From positions 10,321,912 to 10,385,911 of the forward strand of contig CM066920.1 of the NCBI GenBank assembly GCA_033964015.1: a stretch of 64,000 nt of DNA, in the 5' to 3' direction. This DNA is from Scolanthus callimorphus (taxonomy: Eukaryota; Cnidaria; Anthozoa; Actiniaria; Edwardsiidae). This document shows, one piece after another, positions 44,850 to 57,400 of this stretch (its first letter is position 1; the number at the start of each line of letters is the position of its first letter). Below the pieces are notes generated by a model that had not been told where the DNA came from, ran no database searches, and worked only from the letters and a program-made list of their open reading frames with translations. The position numbers and the translations under genes were made by a program.

Positions 44850-45810
44850 TGCTATATCCAACGTTTTCTGGAATGTTGCTTTCCCGATGCCCCGCATTTG
44901 GATTTGAATTTTAAGCGACCTATCGAAAAATTACATGCTCCAACAGAAGAGTAATTTGTATCCCGGTAACTACAGTAAATCTTGATAACTTGGGTACGAG
45001 TTTTGATGAAGTTTTGATACGAGATGAATTTGCGGAGACGTTGCCCAGCGGCGTCGGAAATCATAATCTGCACAACGGAATACGACGGAAGCGGATATTT
45101 AATCAGGATGCTCTCCTGATTGGCTGGTTATATTTAAATTACGTTTAGTGTTCGACACTCTTCTGAAATCCGTTCTACGCCATTTCCGAAACGGGTAGAA
45201 ACAGCTTCCATTTCACCTGTTTCTTCGGGAAAGTAACATTCCCCCGCCCCGCCCCGCCTGTTCAATTGAAATTTAAGCGACATGTATAAATTTATAATTT
45301 GTGAACTGCAGTATAATCTTGATACTTTGGGTACGAGGTTTGATGAGATTTTGATACGAAATGAATTTGTGGAGACGTTGCCCAGCGGCGTCGGAAATCA
45401 TAAGCTACATAACAGAATACGATAGAAGCGGATATTTAAAATGATTAGTATATAATCAGGATGCTCTCTCTTGATTGACACTCATCTGAAGTCCGTTCTA
45501 TTCATAAACGCCATTTCCGAAACGGTTAAAACAGCTCGTATTTCACTTCCTGTTTCTTCGGAAAAGTTGCTTTCCCACGCCCCGCCTTTTCAATTGAAAT
45601 TTAAGCGACATGTAATTTGTAATTTGCGACGTCTCGGTATTAACTCCAGTACAACCTTGATTACTTTGGGTACGAGTTTTGATAAGGTTTTGATACGAAA
45701 TGAATTTGTGTAGACATTACCCAACGGCGTCGGAAATCATAACTGCACAACAGAATAGAATACGACGGAAGCGGATATTTAATTATTAGTATACAATCAG
45801 GATGCTCTCT
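44850..45810. repeat. Three diverged tandem copies of a ~335-bp unit
   Basis: Copies are marked by gttttgatacgagatgaatt-like words at about 45010, 45345 and 45690 and by cggcgtcggaaatcataa at about 45050, 45390 and 45730, giving periods of about 331 and 342 bp. Each unit also holds tttgaattttaagcgac/aattgaaatttaagcgac and ggaagcggatatttaa. Open frames through the units are interrupted and differ between copies. Confidence 0.83.
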
Positions 45811-47239
45811 TTAAGGTTTTAAGAAATCATTGCTATGTTTTCTTATCAGCAAAAGGTGGTGAAAGGTCGTCATTTAAGGTGACTCCAACAAAAGTAAATG
45901 CGTTTTTCAGTAATTTGCTGAGTTCGTAAATCGCATAAATCGGATTTATATCGGCAGTCTAATAGGAGCACATTGATGTTGCTCTACTTTTATGGTCATT
46001 TTGGCTCTATCTTGTACTGCAATTTTCGCTCGTAGAATCTTCAAACTTAAATGACAGAAAAACGAAGGTCGAATGACCCCAAATCAGAATTTTCAGAAAC
46101 ATTGCGAGAAGATTTTTGTGGAATGACTTTTGTAAAATTACCACTGTTAGATTATCTGCTCGCATAAGCAAATGCGGCTCTTAAAAATAATTAATAGCAC
46201 CAATAGTCGAGGTTTAACATATCCAGAGCTCAAAAATAGCCGACCATTTTTAACGCGACGCGAGCGAATTAAAAAACGTGTTTGACCATAGTCTCTGATA
46301 TCGTTTGCGTGAGGATTTTAGGTTTGGTGCCTTTTGGAACAGTTCCATGGGACTCGAACGCTCCGGAGTTACAACCCCGGGTTACACCTGATTTCAGTGT
46401 TTGCACACGCAAACTGCAAAATGCTGCCTCTCTTGTCTCTTCAGTTGTATTTCATACCTCAGTACGATAAACACCACACTTGAAAATAGATTTCTAAAAC
46501 TCGTTAATGATCTAAGCGTAAAGGAGGGTTGGATGCGCGATCTTAATTTGCATAGATTTTTGAGATTTTATTCCTGCTTTTTCTCGACAACAAACACGTC
46601 GAACTAGGTTTTAAAAAATCAATTTTGCCTCGTTTTTTTTAACCAACTTCTCGGTGTTTGTAAATCCTGATGAAATACGCTGTCTCGTGTTTGATATATT
46701 AACCACCTTCTCTGTGTTTGGAAATCCTGGTGAAACACGCTGTCTCGTGTTTGATATATTACATCTAGACGGGCAATTTTACATCAGCGCTGGTTGAGCG
46801 CTGCGAGGCGAGAGCAAGCGTCTCCCGCGGGTTTGAGAGGGCAGAGAAACGTGTGCGAGGGAATTTGTGGCCGCGCGAGAAATTGGACGTACAAGAAATG
46901 GAAAGAGGGGGGGAGGAGGAGGGGGAAGAAGTCCTTCTCCTCCGCGCCACTCCCCATCCCCCTCTCTCAATTTTCTCGTACTTCCAGGCTTCTCTGAAAC
47001 CCACGGAAACGCTTGCTACACAGGCTAAACAGAGCTTTCGGGTTTCTTTCCATCAAAACAAGGCTACCGATAGACCTCTTCCCTACGTGCGCAAATTGCT
47101 CTTTTCAAACCGCGTAATATTTAAATGAAGAAGAATCTTTGTCTTTCTGGATTTTTTTTTTGCATTTTCACGTGGGTATGGAACCATCTCAAAAGATGAA
47201 GAACACATGATTTGAAATGGGCAATTTGCGTACGGTATA
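45811..47239. other. Spacer with a 60-bp tandem duplication, no recognised gene
   Basis: At 46641-46760 two 60-bp copies share ccttctctgtgtttggaaat-like sequence and cacgctgtctcgtgtttgat. At ~46790-47020 an imperfect inverted repeat pairs agcaagcgtctcccgcgggt with a later complement. Confidence 0.6.
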
Positions 47240-47976
47240 GAACTCCTCGGCTTGGGCGTATTGTATATGTCAGATCACATGGCATTCCCATGAGTATCGC
47301 GATTCACCCTGCCACTCTGTGTTGTTGTGAGCCGTCAATATTTTGTGGTATTGACGGCTCAAAAAGAGCTAGCAAAATTCAACTTTTTTCGCACGAATTT
47401 ATGTTTCATTTCATTGTCAATAGTTAGAAATAACGTTTAGCTATATTTCTAGCAATATCTTATGGCAGAAAGAGATTTTTTTCGCCGAAAAAGATGGAAA
47501 AATGTAAACAGAAAATGCTCGAGCTCGTGCGAAAAGCCCATGTGATTGCGTGAGATCGTGCGTAAATGTAATGAGAATTGAAATTTCAATCGACAATAAA
47601 TAGCACTATTTCTTGCCATTTCCTCCAGAAAATCTTCAAGAATCGCGATACAATATTAATTACGATTTTGAGACGGCAATTCCACAAAATATTGACGGCG
47701 TTGGAAGAAAATATTTTCACGTATTGGGCTCCGTCGCTGCGCGACTCCGCCCAATACGTGAACATATTTTCTCCCAACTAGCCGTCAATATTTTGTGGAA
47801 TTGCCGTCTCAAAATCGAAATTAGTATATAGTATTCTTTCTTTCCTGCACCGAATATGCACCGAAGGATATATGAATATGGAAGCATCCAAAACAAGAAA
47901 AAAAAATCAATGACTAATGCTCCCACGTGATCTGAATGGGAAAACATTACGCCCAAGCCGAGGAGGTCTATATTGC
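47240..47976. mobile_element. Composite element: cctcggcttgggcgta ends with an inner hairpin insertion
   Basis: The outer arms (47245-47295 and 47925-47975) carry ctcctcggcttgggcgta and the complement, as in the intact relative at 63702-63890. The interior holds hairpin 47663-47817 and, at 47329-47361, a short copy of the same cgtcaatattttgtgg word. It looks like two insertions of the inner family into an older element. Confidence 0.72.
47663..47817. repeat. 155-bp hairpin, gagacggcaattccacaaaa arms
   Basis: The arms of ~65 bp match almost base for base (aatattgacggc, tattttcacgtattgggc and complements) around a cgtcgctgcgcgac loop. The mirrored open frames on both strands here are products of the palindrome. 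Confidence 0.85.
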
Positions 47977-48585
47977 TCATAGAATTAAGCACATGACTCG
48001 TGACACTCTGCTGAATTATTTCTGTCTTGTAAAAACTCAATATTCATGTAATCCGATTTGCATAGCAAATGTTATCTAATAGCGAAGGAAATTTCTCGAG
48101 CCAAAGAGGGGTCATCTATTTTTAATCTCCTAAGGTCTCTAAATAGAACTCCATCATGTTACGAGCACATAATTGAAATAGTCTCACTATGAAACTCCAG
48201 TATTAAGCTGGAGTTCACAGCACGTTAAGGGAGTGTTTTCTTCAAGCTCGTGTTTTTATTACTTCCTCCTCTATCTCACCCATGCGTTTTCTTTGAGTCG
48301 TGTGCGCTTTCTACGCGCTTTCAGTTCATCCTGTTCGTATTAGAACTAGTAATCCAATCAAACGTTGACTAAGTGCCGTTGGATGTGGCACCGAAGAAAG
48401 GTTAATTTAACACTTTTCACCACTCATTTCAAATTGCTACAAGGTTTCTTTTTATGGGAAATGAAAATATCGCGCCCTAAAATCCCGTTTGTTCAGACGA
48501 GAGGCGGTGCTAAGTGATATTGTCAAGAATTTGGGCTTTTTATGCAGCGCGCGCCGACTGAAATTGGCACACGCTAATTTGAATT
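47977..48585. other. Spacer with no recognised gene
   Basis: Nothing beyond ordinary AT-rich sequence is seen between the composite element and the promoter-like array. Confidence 0.45.
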
Positions 48586-49060
48586 GACGTCGGACTGTCT
48601 GAAACGCTACTAGGACTGATTTTCGTCAAGAGTATAAATGAGAACTTGGGAGCGGATTAGATGGTTAAAGGAAAAATAAAGCCCTCTGATGTGATTAACA
48701 AAGCCATACGATAAACGCCCAGTGCTTCTGTCCTCTTTTCTACTTTGTAGACAAACGCTAATATAAAGTGACGTCGGACTGTCTGAACGCTACTAGAGTT
48801 CCGTCCGAGTGAAGTATAAAGGAGAACTAGGGGACCGGATTAGACCAGTAAGACTATCAAAGCGAATGATAAAGACCCAGTGCATCTGTCCTCTTTTCTA
48901 CTTTCCGAAGAGAAACGCTAATTTAAAGTGACGTCGGACTGTCTGAACGCAACTACAGCTTCGTCCGAGTGAAGTATAAAGGAGAACTAGGGGAGCGGAT
49001 TAGACGGATAAAGGAAAAGTACAACTCTTTCATAGCCATATGATAAAGGCCTAGTGTGTC
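48586..49060 (+). repeat. Three tandem promoter-like units (CRE-like site plus TATA box)
   Basis: Units begin with gacgtcggactgtctgaac at 48586, 48769 and 48929 (periods 183 and 160 bp). Each has TATAAA about 46 bp downstream (48633, 48815, 48975) in the context gaagtataaaggagaacta. After that each unit has ggattaga and cctcttttctactt-type words. No open frame is conserved. They may be duplicated core promoters or short noncoding-RNA genes. Confidence 0.7.
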
Positions 49061-49221
49061 TGTCCCCTTTAAGGGTGAGATCTTTCGTTCCTTTCTCCAT
49101 TGATTGTTTCTCTAACGCCCCTCATTCATACTTTTTTCAATTCAAAAACGTGACCAGCTAGCAGAAAGCCATAGTGTCAGTCATAGTCATAGCCATAGTC
49201 CTTTTATTTGGTCGTCTCATT

Positions 49222-49611
49222 TAAGGCCATGTTACACGAGGCAATTTTTCTTGCAACTCTCAACGCAATATTTGTTGCAAGTTGCAGCGAAAAGCGCGCG
49301 TGTAACATCCCCCTGCAATGCAATATTTTGTTGCGTTGCGAGTTGCAGAAAATGTAGAACAGAACTCTACTTTTCGGAACGTTGCGAGACAAGTTGCTAC
49401 GTGAAACATAGCGCAATGGTTCCCTGAATGGGCCAACCAACGCGCTTGATTTTGATAGTGCCGCTGTAATTTAAAATTTTTATCCTGGCGCATTACAAAT
49501 TGCAAAGAAATATTGCGATCGTGTAACATCCCACGGCAACTCCCAATGATTTTGAATTCGTCATCGCTGCGTTGCGAGTTGCAAGAAAAATTGCCTCGTG
49601 TAACGGCCTTA
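49222..49611. mobile_element. 390-bp MITE with aaggccatgttacacgaggc ends
   Basis: The ends are the left word and the complement of gcctcgtgtaacggcctta, flanked by TTA/TAA. The subterminal parts carry many gttgcgagttgca words in both orientations and two further internal gtgtaacatccc ends. Confidence 0.85.
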
Positions 49612-51644
49612 GTCTCTACGGGTCCGATCGATGTGTGTCTACCGCGCATTGTACGTGCTTATGGCTTGACATCTCTTGCCCTTTTAAATGGGATGCGCTA
49701 TTTATTCTCTCGTCTCCTGCATATGGAGCACAAGTGTTCAATCTCTTTTATCTAACGCTTGAAAGAGTAAATATTTATGATGCGCGCAAGAATGAGGAGC
49801 GATTATTTTGGCTCGACGGACCTAATTTAGGACACTGGTATAATATTTATAGCCTCGATGTTGTGGTGCGCGTGTGCGCGCCATAATTTAGCCATTATCC
49901 TTCGAGATTGCGCAGAATATCGCCCGATTTGATAGCCGACGAGAGACGTAGTTCTGAGTTGGCTAAATCAGACAGTATTCTGCAAAATCGAAGAGTATGG
50001 TAGTTTTATTATTCAGCACATTGATAGCACAAAAGGCATCCTAGAAATGATTTGCTTTAGCGAAATTTTTAACGAGCTAAGTACTTCAAATTCCTCAGTC
50101 TCAACTGACAGATATCGTAGGATATATATCATGTGCAGAAGACAGATATTGGAGTTTCAACGACCATGAGCAGTGCATCGATGTGCTGAATAATAAAAGA
50201 CAATATTAGCGAGTTATGTGAGAGATACAAAGCGGGCGGAAATCGGAGAATATAGCAATGGAAAAGTCTTCAATCAAAATGGGGAGAGTACGGGAGCCAT
50301 TGATATAATATGCGGAACCATGCATCATCTTTTTATTTTTGCTGACTCCCGTCGTCACGCGCCTCCGTTGTCCCTCAGTTTTTTCTCATGTGTTTAAAAA
50401 CGTCTTTGAGAACTGATGGATGCTCCAAAGCAAGTTTCTCAATTCAATTCAATTCTCAATTCACCTCACTCTGAGTAGGCGTGCGCATTATTGTACATGT
50501 TAGTACAGCATATTTTTCCAACCAATTAAATGACAGCAGTCAAAAGTAAACAAGCAAGCTCAAGCGAAAGGTAAACGGCGAGTTGCGTCTAAGGAAAGTG
50601 GTACTTTCGCTGGAGCAAGACCTTTATGTAGTCTAGCTCTCACTGGACATTTCCTAAGGGAACACTTGACTGTAGTTTTGGCGCTTTGATATGGCGTGAA
50701 GTACCTGTAAGTGTGTCCGACCCCTAGCAATTAAGTTTGATTGGTAAATAATATCTTGTTAATGAGGTGGCCTTGGTGGATATCGACCAATGAGAGTGGT
50801 GAAAGAGATACCTTTTCGTTTCTATAACAATGCCTTTGGGGTACAAATAAACCTCTACTGTGCATAACTAGAAATGTAATCGCGAGGACTGTAATGTTGT
50901 TAGATTACTTTATTAAAGTATTTGATATAGATAAGAGCATATCTTGTTCTTTTTACTCTAACAGCGACAGTTTACACGATAGGACCGGTCCAAATGTCAA
51001 GTAACGCGTATTAGAAATCAATTCACCTTCAAGCGTGCCCCTCTGCGAAGCCGAGCAAACGAACAATTATAAAGGAATTTTTCGTAAATGCCAAGTTTTC
51101 TTAGGGCTAAAGCAACTATACAATTATTGTATTGACATTTTAGCTTAGATTTGCGTCCAGCTGTGAACGAAAAGAAAATCAGCTATCCTGAATAGCATTC
51201 CACAATCTATGTGCAGATGTCAATCAAACGTCAGTGTCGAATTACGGACCGGGTCAGTCTAAATATAGCAGCTAGCAAACCTCACATCCTTCGTCTTAAA
51301 CCAATTACAGTGTTTTTGAGTGCATATCTCGACTGTGGCGAGTCTAACGGATGTGTATTTTCTTTATTTTAAGGGATCAGGTTTGGAGGCCTTTGTCTGG
51401 ATGTGTGGATTGTGTAAAAGGACAACGAAAATATTGGTTATTCACATCGGGTTCTAGTCATCGATAGCGCAGCGGCCGTGTGTCAACTAATGTGTTGGAA
51501 TTTCAAGGCTCTATTTCGTGTAGACAGATTTGGAGGCGAGTTTGGATCGGCATCCAAATTGGTAGGAGGTCACGATAAGCTGGTTTCAATGTGATCCCAG
51601 ATTGATTTCTAAGCTGCGAGGACTCTTGGGAATTCCGGTGTATT
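49612..51644 (+). other. Upstream region of the large serine-rich gene
   Basis: No gene is recognised. The last ~250 bp before 51645 probably hold the 5' UTR of the downstream gene. An in-frame stop at 51603-51605 and no ATG between it and 51645 support that. I see no convincing TATA box near the gene. Confidence 0.5.
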
Positions 51645-54468
51645 ATGTCGATTCACGTTTCTCAGTTTGACACTGAAGCTGCGAGATACAACTCTACCAA
51701 TAAAAGTGGCAAACCGGCGCGCTCTCGAACGGAAACGAAGTTCGAGGTTCGTGGCTCCAATAATAAAGTACGGTCTACCGCGGGAGCTATTAATGTGGAA
51801 CCGAAAGAAGATCGTACTACTACTAAGATAATAACCCATGGAAAATCAATTGAGAACAACTTAAAAATATCGAAACCGCGGAGCCATGGTGCTTGGAACG
51901 AAGAAGCAAAACCTTCAAGTAAAGTGACAATCGAACATGTTTCGACTGCGATACATTACATAGGATACCCTAAAACCACCGGAGCCACTAAACGGAATGT
52001 TGTCTCGTCTACTGCACAGGCAGAGAGCTATAGAACTTGTTTTGAACGCTCTGTGATGTCGGCGGATAGGAGTATGGACCTTGGTTCCTCGGTCATACCT
52101 GGGATACCAGAACGCGACTCGAATGATCAGTTGGCTCATCGAGTCGAACGTACGATTTATAATACATTCCCGACATCGGCCACAACTCGGCACGAGCATA
52201 GCTTTGCTCCTAGCAGCGCTACTGTTACAAGTGCTCATAAACCAGTGACAGATTTCGGTGCTAGTGGTAATGCGGTCTCTCTAAAACAGGCAGCGAGTAA
52301 ACAGTTAGGAACATTGCGTGTCAAAGGGCAATCAGGATCCAACCAGTGGAATGCGAGCGGAGCTGAGTGTTATCAGAACAAAGCGGATCGCAGCGATCCC
52401 TATACCAAACTGAGAGCCAGAAATGACTATCAAGCCAGCGAATTCCAACAGCCCGTGGTCGATAATTCTAAAATGGAGGGGTTAAAGGGACATAGTCTGC
52501 GCACAAGGGCACAACAAAGTGAAAATTCAATCACAGATGTTGGCGAGCAAGCCAGTGGATATTATAACTACGGCAAACAGGATTCTCACACACGCCAAAC
52601 TCAGGGCCATTATAAGCCTTATTCATCCAGCCGAGCAACGCAAAATACACCCGGTTCATTTACTGAATCCGGCAGCGATGGATTTAGCAGTCCTTCTGAA
52701 AGCGACGGAAGCGTTTCGTCTACCGATCTCTCTAGAACTCATTCGAGCTCGTCAAAACGCAGGAAAAGGGTGAAAAGGAAAGTATCGGGCAAATCAACAA
52801 TGTATTATAGGGATGATAATACGAGCGAGGGAGAGTCAACGAGCGATACACTACGTCGGCACGATCGTAGGCTTCGTAAAAAAGAAGAGGTTTCAAGCCA
52901 GACAACAGTGGCACAGCAATCAAATAAAGGGCAAAGCAATGTATTAGGCTCTAGTCTTCCTTCCCAGAAAGCTGGCAGCCAATTTAGGTCAAGTAGTTTA
53001 ACTTCTGTCAGTTCATCTGAGGGTGCTAAAGTGCTTTCTCGAATGCAGTCTCCTTTAGTCACACCGAGGGGGTCTACTGTGGCAAAGAAAATCCAAATCC
53101 AGTCATTTTCGGCTGCTTATACAAATTTCAACAAGGACAATAAAGAAAACAAACCCAGAAGAAGGGCTTCTGCAGAGGAGAGAAGTCGTGACAGATTTGG
53201 TGAAAGATTTCTCTTCAAAACAGACAGATCTGGGTCAGCGGCTAGCCTTATAGATAGGGAGCGAGCTACTTCACCAGCAGTTGCTCCCCAAGCAACCAAA
53301 GGCAGGCCGTTTACCCTTAGAAATAAACGGTTCCACAAGCGGAATTCATCCAGAGATACCTCTAGTCCTTGCACCAGTGATGCAGATAGCAGTACCCCTT
53401 CACTAAGGCATAGGGATGATGTTGCTTCTTCTGATAGAGAAATATCAACCTTTACTGACAAACCAAATATAACTTCTATTTCTCCAACACCACTTGTTGC
53501 ACCTGTCACACCTGTATCGTCCAGTGCAGAAACCACTAAAGCATATCTGTCACATTCTGTTTCAACACTGGAGGATGATGTTTTCTCTTCAAGTGCTTTT
53601 ACACCAGTTAGCACTAGTGACTCATGGACACATGGCTTTTCTGAGGATGTCAAGGGACTATCACTGATGGATACAGGGCCTGTTACTATTGGAGAGCCAA
53701 CATCAGCAATACCCATACCTGGTTCAAGTGGCGAGAGGGGAGATGAAGAGCCAGACACCTGGCTTTCGCAGAGCTACCCACCCATGCGATCACCACCGGA
53801 TTCTGCTTCCACCTTACAAAGCCCATATGCATTCAACAGGCCCCTTTCGATTGTGAAAGAAGAAATGGAAGGCTTGACACAGAGCAGCAGTGAAAATTTT
53901 GACACCTCAAAGAAAAATGGCTTCTCCAGGAAAGTTTCCAGCCGACATTCAGACATGGATGAGCAACGTTCAGCAGTTCGTAGACCTTCATACGTTAGGG
54001 CACAGCAAAATGTGAGTGATTTCGCTTTGTTTCCTTCATTATCAGACTCAGATGAAGAGAGTGGTGTCTCCCATAAACCCAGAAATGGTTCTAAACATTT
54101 GTCAAAAAAGAACAGGAAAAATAAAGACCATTCTGTAGAGTGTGGTAGTGAGGTCCCAAGGACACGTAGTGACTCCAATCAGCAGGAGGTTGTTCCAACA
54201 GTGGAGGAGGAGGAAGAGGATTTTATTTCCTATGATGTTGAAGGTAGTGAAACTATTACGTCTGGGGAACCCATGGTAAAAAAGCGTAAAAAGAAAATTT
54301 CGAGGCCTAAGATTCCCACAATATTTGATGAGGAGGGTAAACATATTCCACAAGGTGACGAAGACGATGATGATGATGTGAGGCAGTTGATTCCAAAAGC
54401 GAGAGAGGAAACTCTTGGTCAGGACTCAACAGATGAGAAGTCAGTGGATATTGGTGGCTCAGCTGAAG
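51645..54468 (+). CDS. Large serine-rich protein, coding exon 1
   Basis: This 941-codon exon starts MSIHVSQFDTEAARYNSTNK and ends at the donor gtacat after codon 941 plus one base. Without splicing the frame would continue 20 codons to a stop at ~54530. Serine-rich low-complexity blocks occur at residues ~340-375 and ~440-480. Confidence 0.88.
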
Positions 54469-57400
54469 GTACATGTAACTGGTATTTGTTAAAAAAATGT
54501 GTGCTTAAAATAACAGTAATTTTTAATTAGAGCTAGGCAAGATATTCTCCATTGATAATCTGAAATAAAATGACCTAAAATTTTGGTCAGATTTGCAGAG
54601 CTTGCAGCCAGAAACATTAATTTTCAGTGAGACAGAGAACACCCCCCCCCCCAAAAAAAATAAATAAATAAATGAATTATTGTATTCTGTGTTATAGCCC
54701 AACTGTTCATTTCTGAGGGATTCTGTTTTGATTTTATGGATATGGATAAATATATGTAGCTTACAACCCTGCAGTTACCACATATCTTAGCTGAAGTGTG
54801 TGGGTACTGCTGTTATGTCAAGATCATCACATAAATGTTGTGTGCTTCCGAAACATGTGCACCTCCCACATGAAGATAATATACTAGTAGCACCAAAATA
54901 TTTTTAATATAAAAGTTTAAAATATTAAAAAAATAATCAAAAATGTTTGTTAAAATAAACAGTGAAATGCATGCTTTGCAGACACTGCAGTACCAGTACC
55001 TTCTTCATTAAAACTTAAATTCAATGTTTGCCATTAAAATGAAAGCAAAGAACAATGTATGTTTTTACCAGAAAACACTAATATAGGTTTTTATTACCAT
55101 TGGATTATTTAAAGTTTTTAAAGGTATTTCAATTTTTGATGCAATAAGATGCATAGCTTGTGTTTTTGTGCTTTGTTGATTGGTAAAACCATTATGTAAG
55201 GATACATCATGTTAAAGTCATGACAGATGCCACATCCCTGTCTCTACTGTGTGCTACACCTCAGCAATCACATTGATATTTTCTGTTAATCAACATTCAC
55301 TCAACAGATAAATTGCTTTGTTTTTAACCAAACCCAACTGCCAAGAATTCTATGCCTAAATTAACTGTATAATGCAGAAAACCGAAAAAACAATAGCAAA
55401 TTTACTTTGTTTTTAATTATAATTTCACCATACAAAAGCTGACTTTCTATATTATATCCTTTGTTACTTATGAATATCACAAGAAAACTTAAGTAAAGAC
55501 AACTTTTTTCTCTATGTGTTAAAATGTAGGATAAGTAATATATGAATTTGAATGACACTAGATTTCTTATCAAATAGCTTTAATAAGCTCCCAATTTAAC
55601 ACCACTGATAAATGATTAATCCCAAAGATTAACAAGTCAGTTTCAGAATTTGACATCCTTCTGCTATAAAACCCACAAATAATAAACGTTAATCCAATCT
55701 TAAATAAAAAGTCAATATCATCAGGCTTATGCAGGTACCATGGTAAATTTGATAGCAGTCACTTAGAAATTCAGAATATGTGTAGAATTTCTTGATAATG
55801 GGGTTACAAAGCCATCTAGATCACATCCCCTGTTTATAAATAGCTAGATTAGCTTGACAAATAGATTTGCATAAAACATACACATAGTCTCAGGCATGAC
55901 AAGTGAAAACTTTAATTCCCTATTTACATTCTGGCTCATTGATGTTTATTTTACTGGACAAGCTACATGTATGTATCCTTTACACTCACTGACTCGGTAC
56001 AGCTAACACCTTTAATGATCATTAAGTTGATAGGAATTTTATTATGCTGCAGCTTTGATGATTTTACTGTTACACTGATTTTGTGTTTCATGGATGATTG
56101 TGCATTGTATACTAGAGATTATATACATCTTGTTTTAATATACCGTAAACATAATGCCATTTTCATACAGTCAACCATCATTCACGTTCAATTTAATGTG
56201 AACCTATATAATTTAACCTTGTTATTAAATATTTTTTTTATACAAAATTATGTTATATCAAGCATATCAAGGATTTGATGATATCAGTTTTCAAACAAAC
56301 TTATGGGAGGCATAAACATTAATTTCTTGCATTGCAATCATTGCTTAGTACAAATGAAATACCCTAAAATATAAAGATAACTTAAATGCAAATAAAAATT
56401 GAACCCAAGGATATTTCCTAAAATATATACACCAAAACATGTTTTGATATTTCTCATTTGCAATATTTTATTTACTAGTAATGTATTATTTTCAATCTGT
56501 TTTTATTTCTGTAGCAAAATGTAATTAATTTGAGCAGCTACCAGTTCTACCGTACCAAACAGTTTCTTGTAAACAATGTTGATAATACATTGGGAAGAAA
56601 CATGATACTGAGACTATATTATAAAAGCCTTTCTTTGACTGAGGCATTATTTCATTTCGATTGCTTTTAAATTAAATTCTATCAGCAAGTCAAGAAGAAT
56701 ATCAGTTTTTATTTTTAAATGATTAGGTGGGTTTTGAAATGTTTATTTTTTAAACCCAAACACTATCTATTCTTTCACTTCGTGGGCGTTAATGTGTACT
56801 ATAAATATCAACTATCTGATGTAGAGTATTTTCTTTCGTTTGTAATGGAAGATATATACTTCTTACTGTATTGATTGTTTTTACCATTTTTTTACTTTGA
56901 ATTTAGTTTGAAATATTTGTTTAGAATTATGCAAGTGTACATGGTTGACAAATATATATTTTTTTATGACATGCTGTCATAAAATTACTTAAAACAATAA
57001 TTGAAGCATTAGTGTTTTTTAAATTTTTCCTTTTCTTAGCACAGGTGGTTGAAGCCCTGTATAATATGTGAATGACAAATGGATTCTATTATTTGTGTAA
57101 AGTACTGTATAGTATCAAGCAGGGACGATTGAATCCAACAATTTATGAATTTTTCAAAAATCTGAGACCACTAAAATGTCATTATTGAGGCTATTGATCA
57201 AGCTCAATGTGCTTAGGGATCTGTAATTTTGCTTTATCCCTTTTGGTTGCTCATTAATTCTCGTTTTGTTTCTCATATCTGAATTTTTTATTTAGATAGT
57301 GTTTTACTGAACAAAAAAATGGGCATATTTAGCAATGGACCACTTAAATTTTGAGGGTCTGCGGTGTTTTAGTCTGTGCAAGAACGTTTTAAAGTCTTCT

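Noticed and set aside
46325..46385. tRNA-like box (gttcgagtccc on the - strand)
   Set aside because: The flanking bases do not form a T-stem, and no acceptor or anticodon stem can be drawn.
47578..47831. Mirrored open frames on both strands
   Set aside because: They are products of the 155-bp palindrome, not genes.
53117..54178. Antisense open frames of 213 and 134 codons
   Set aside because: They lie opposite the strong 941-codon exon and have the low-complexity composition expected of its complement. They have no splice or start support.
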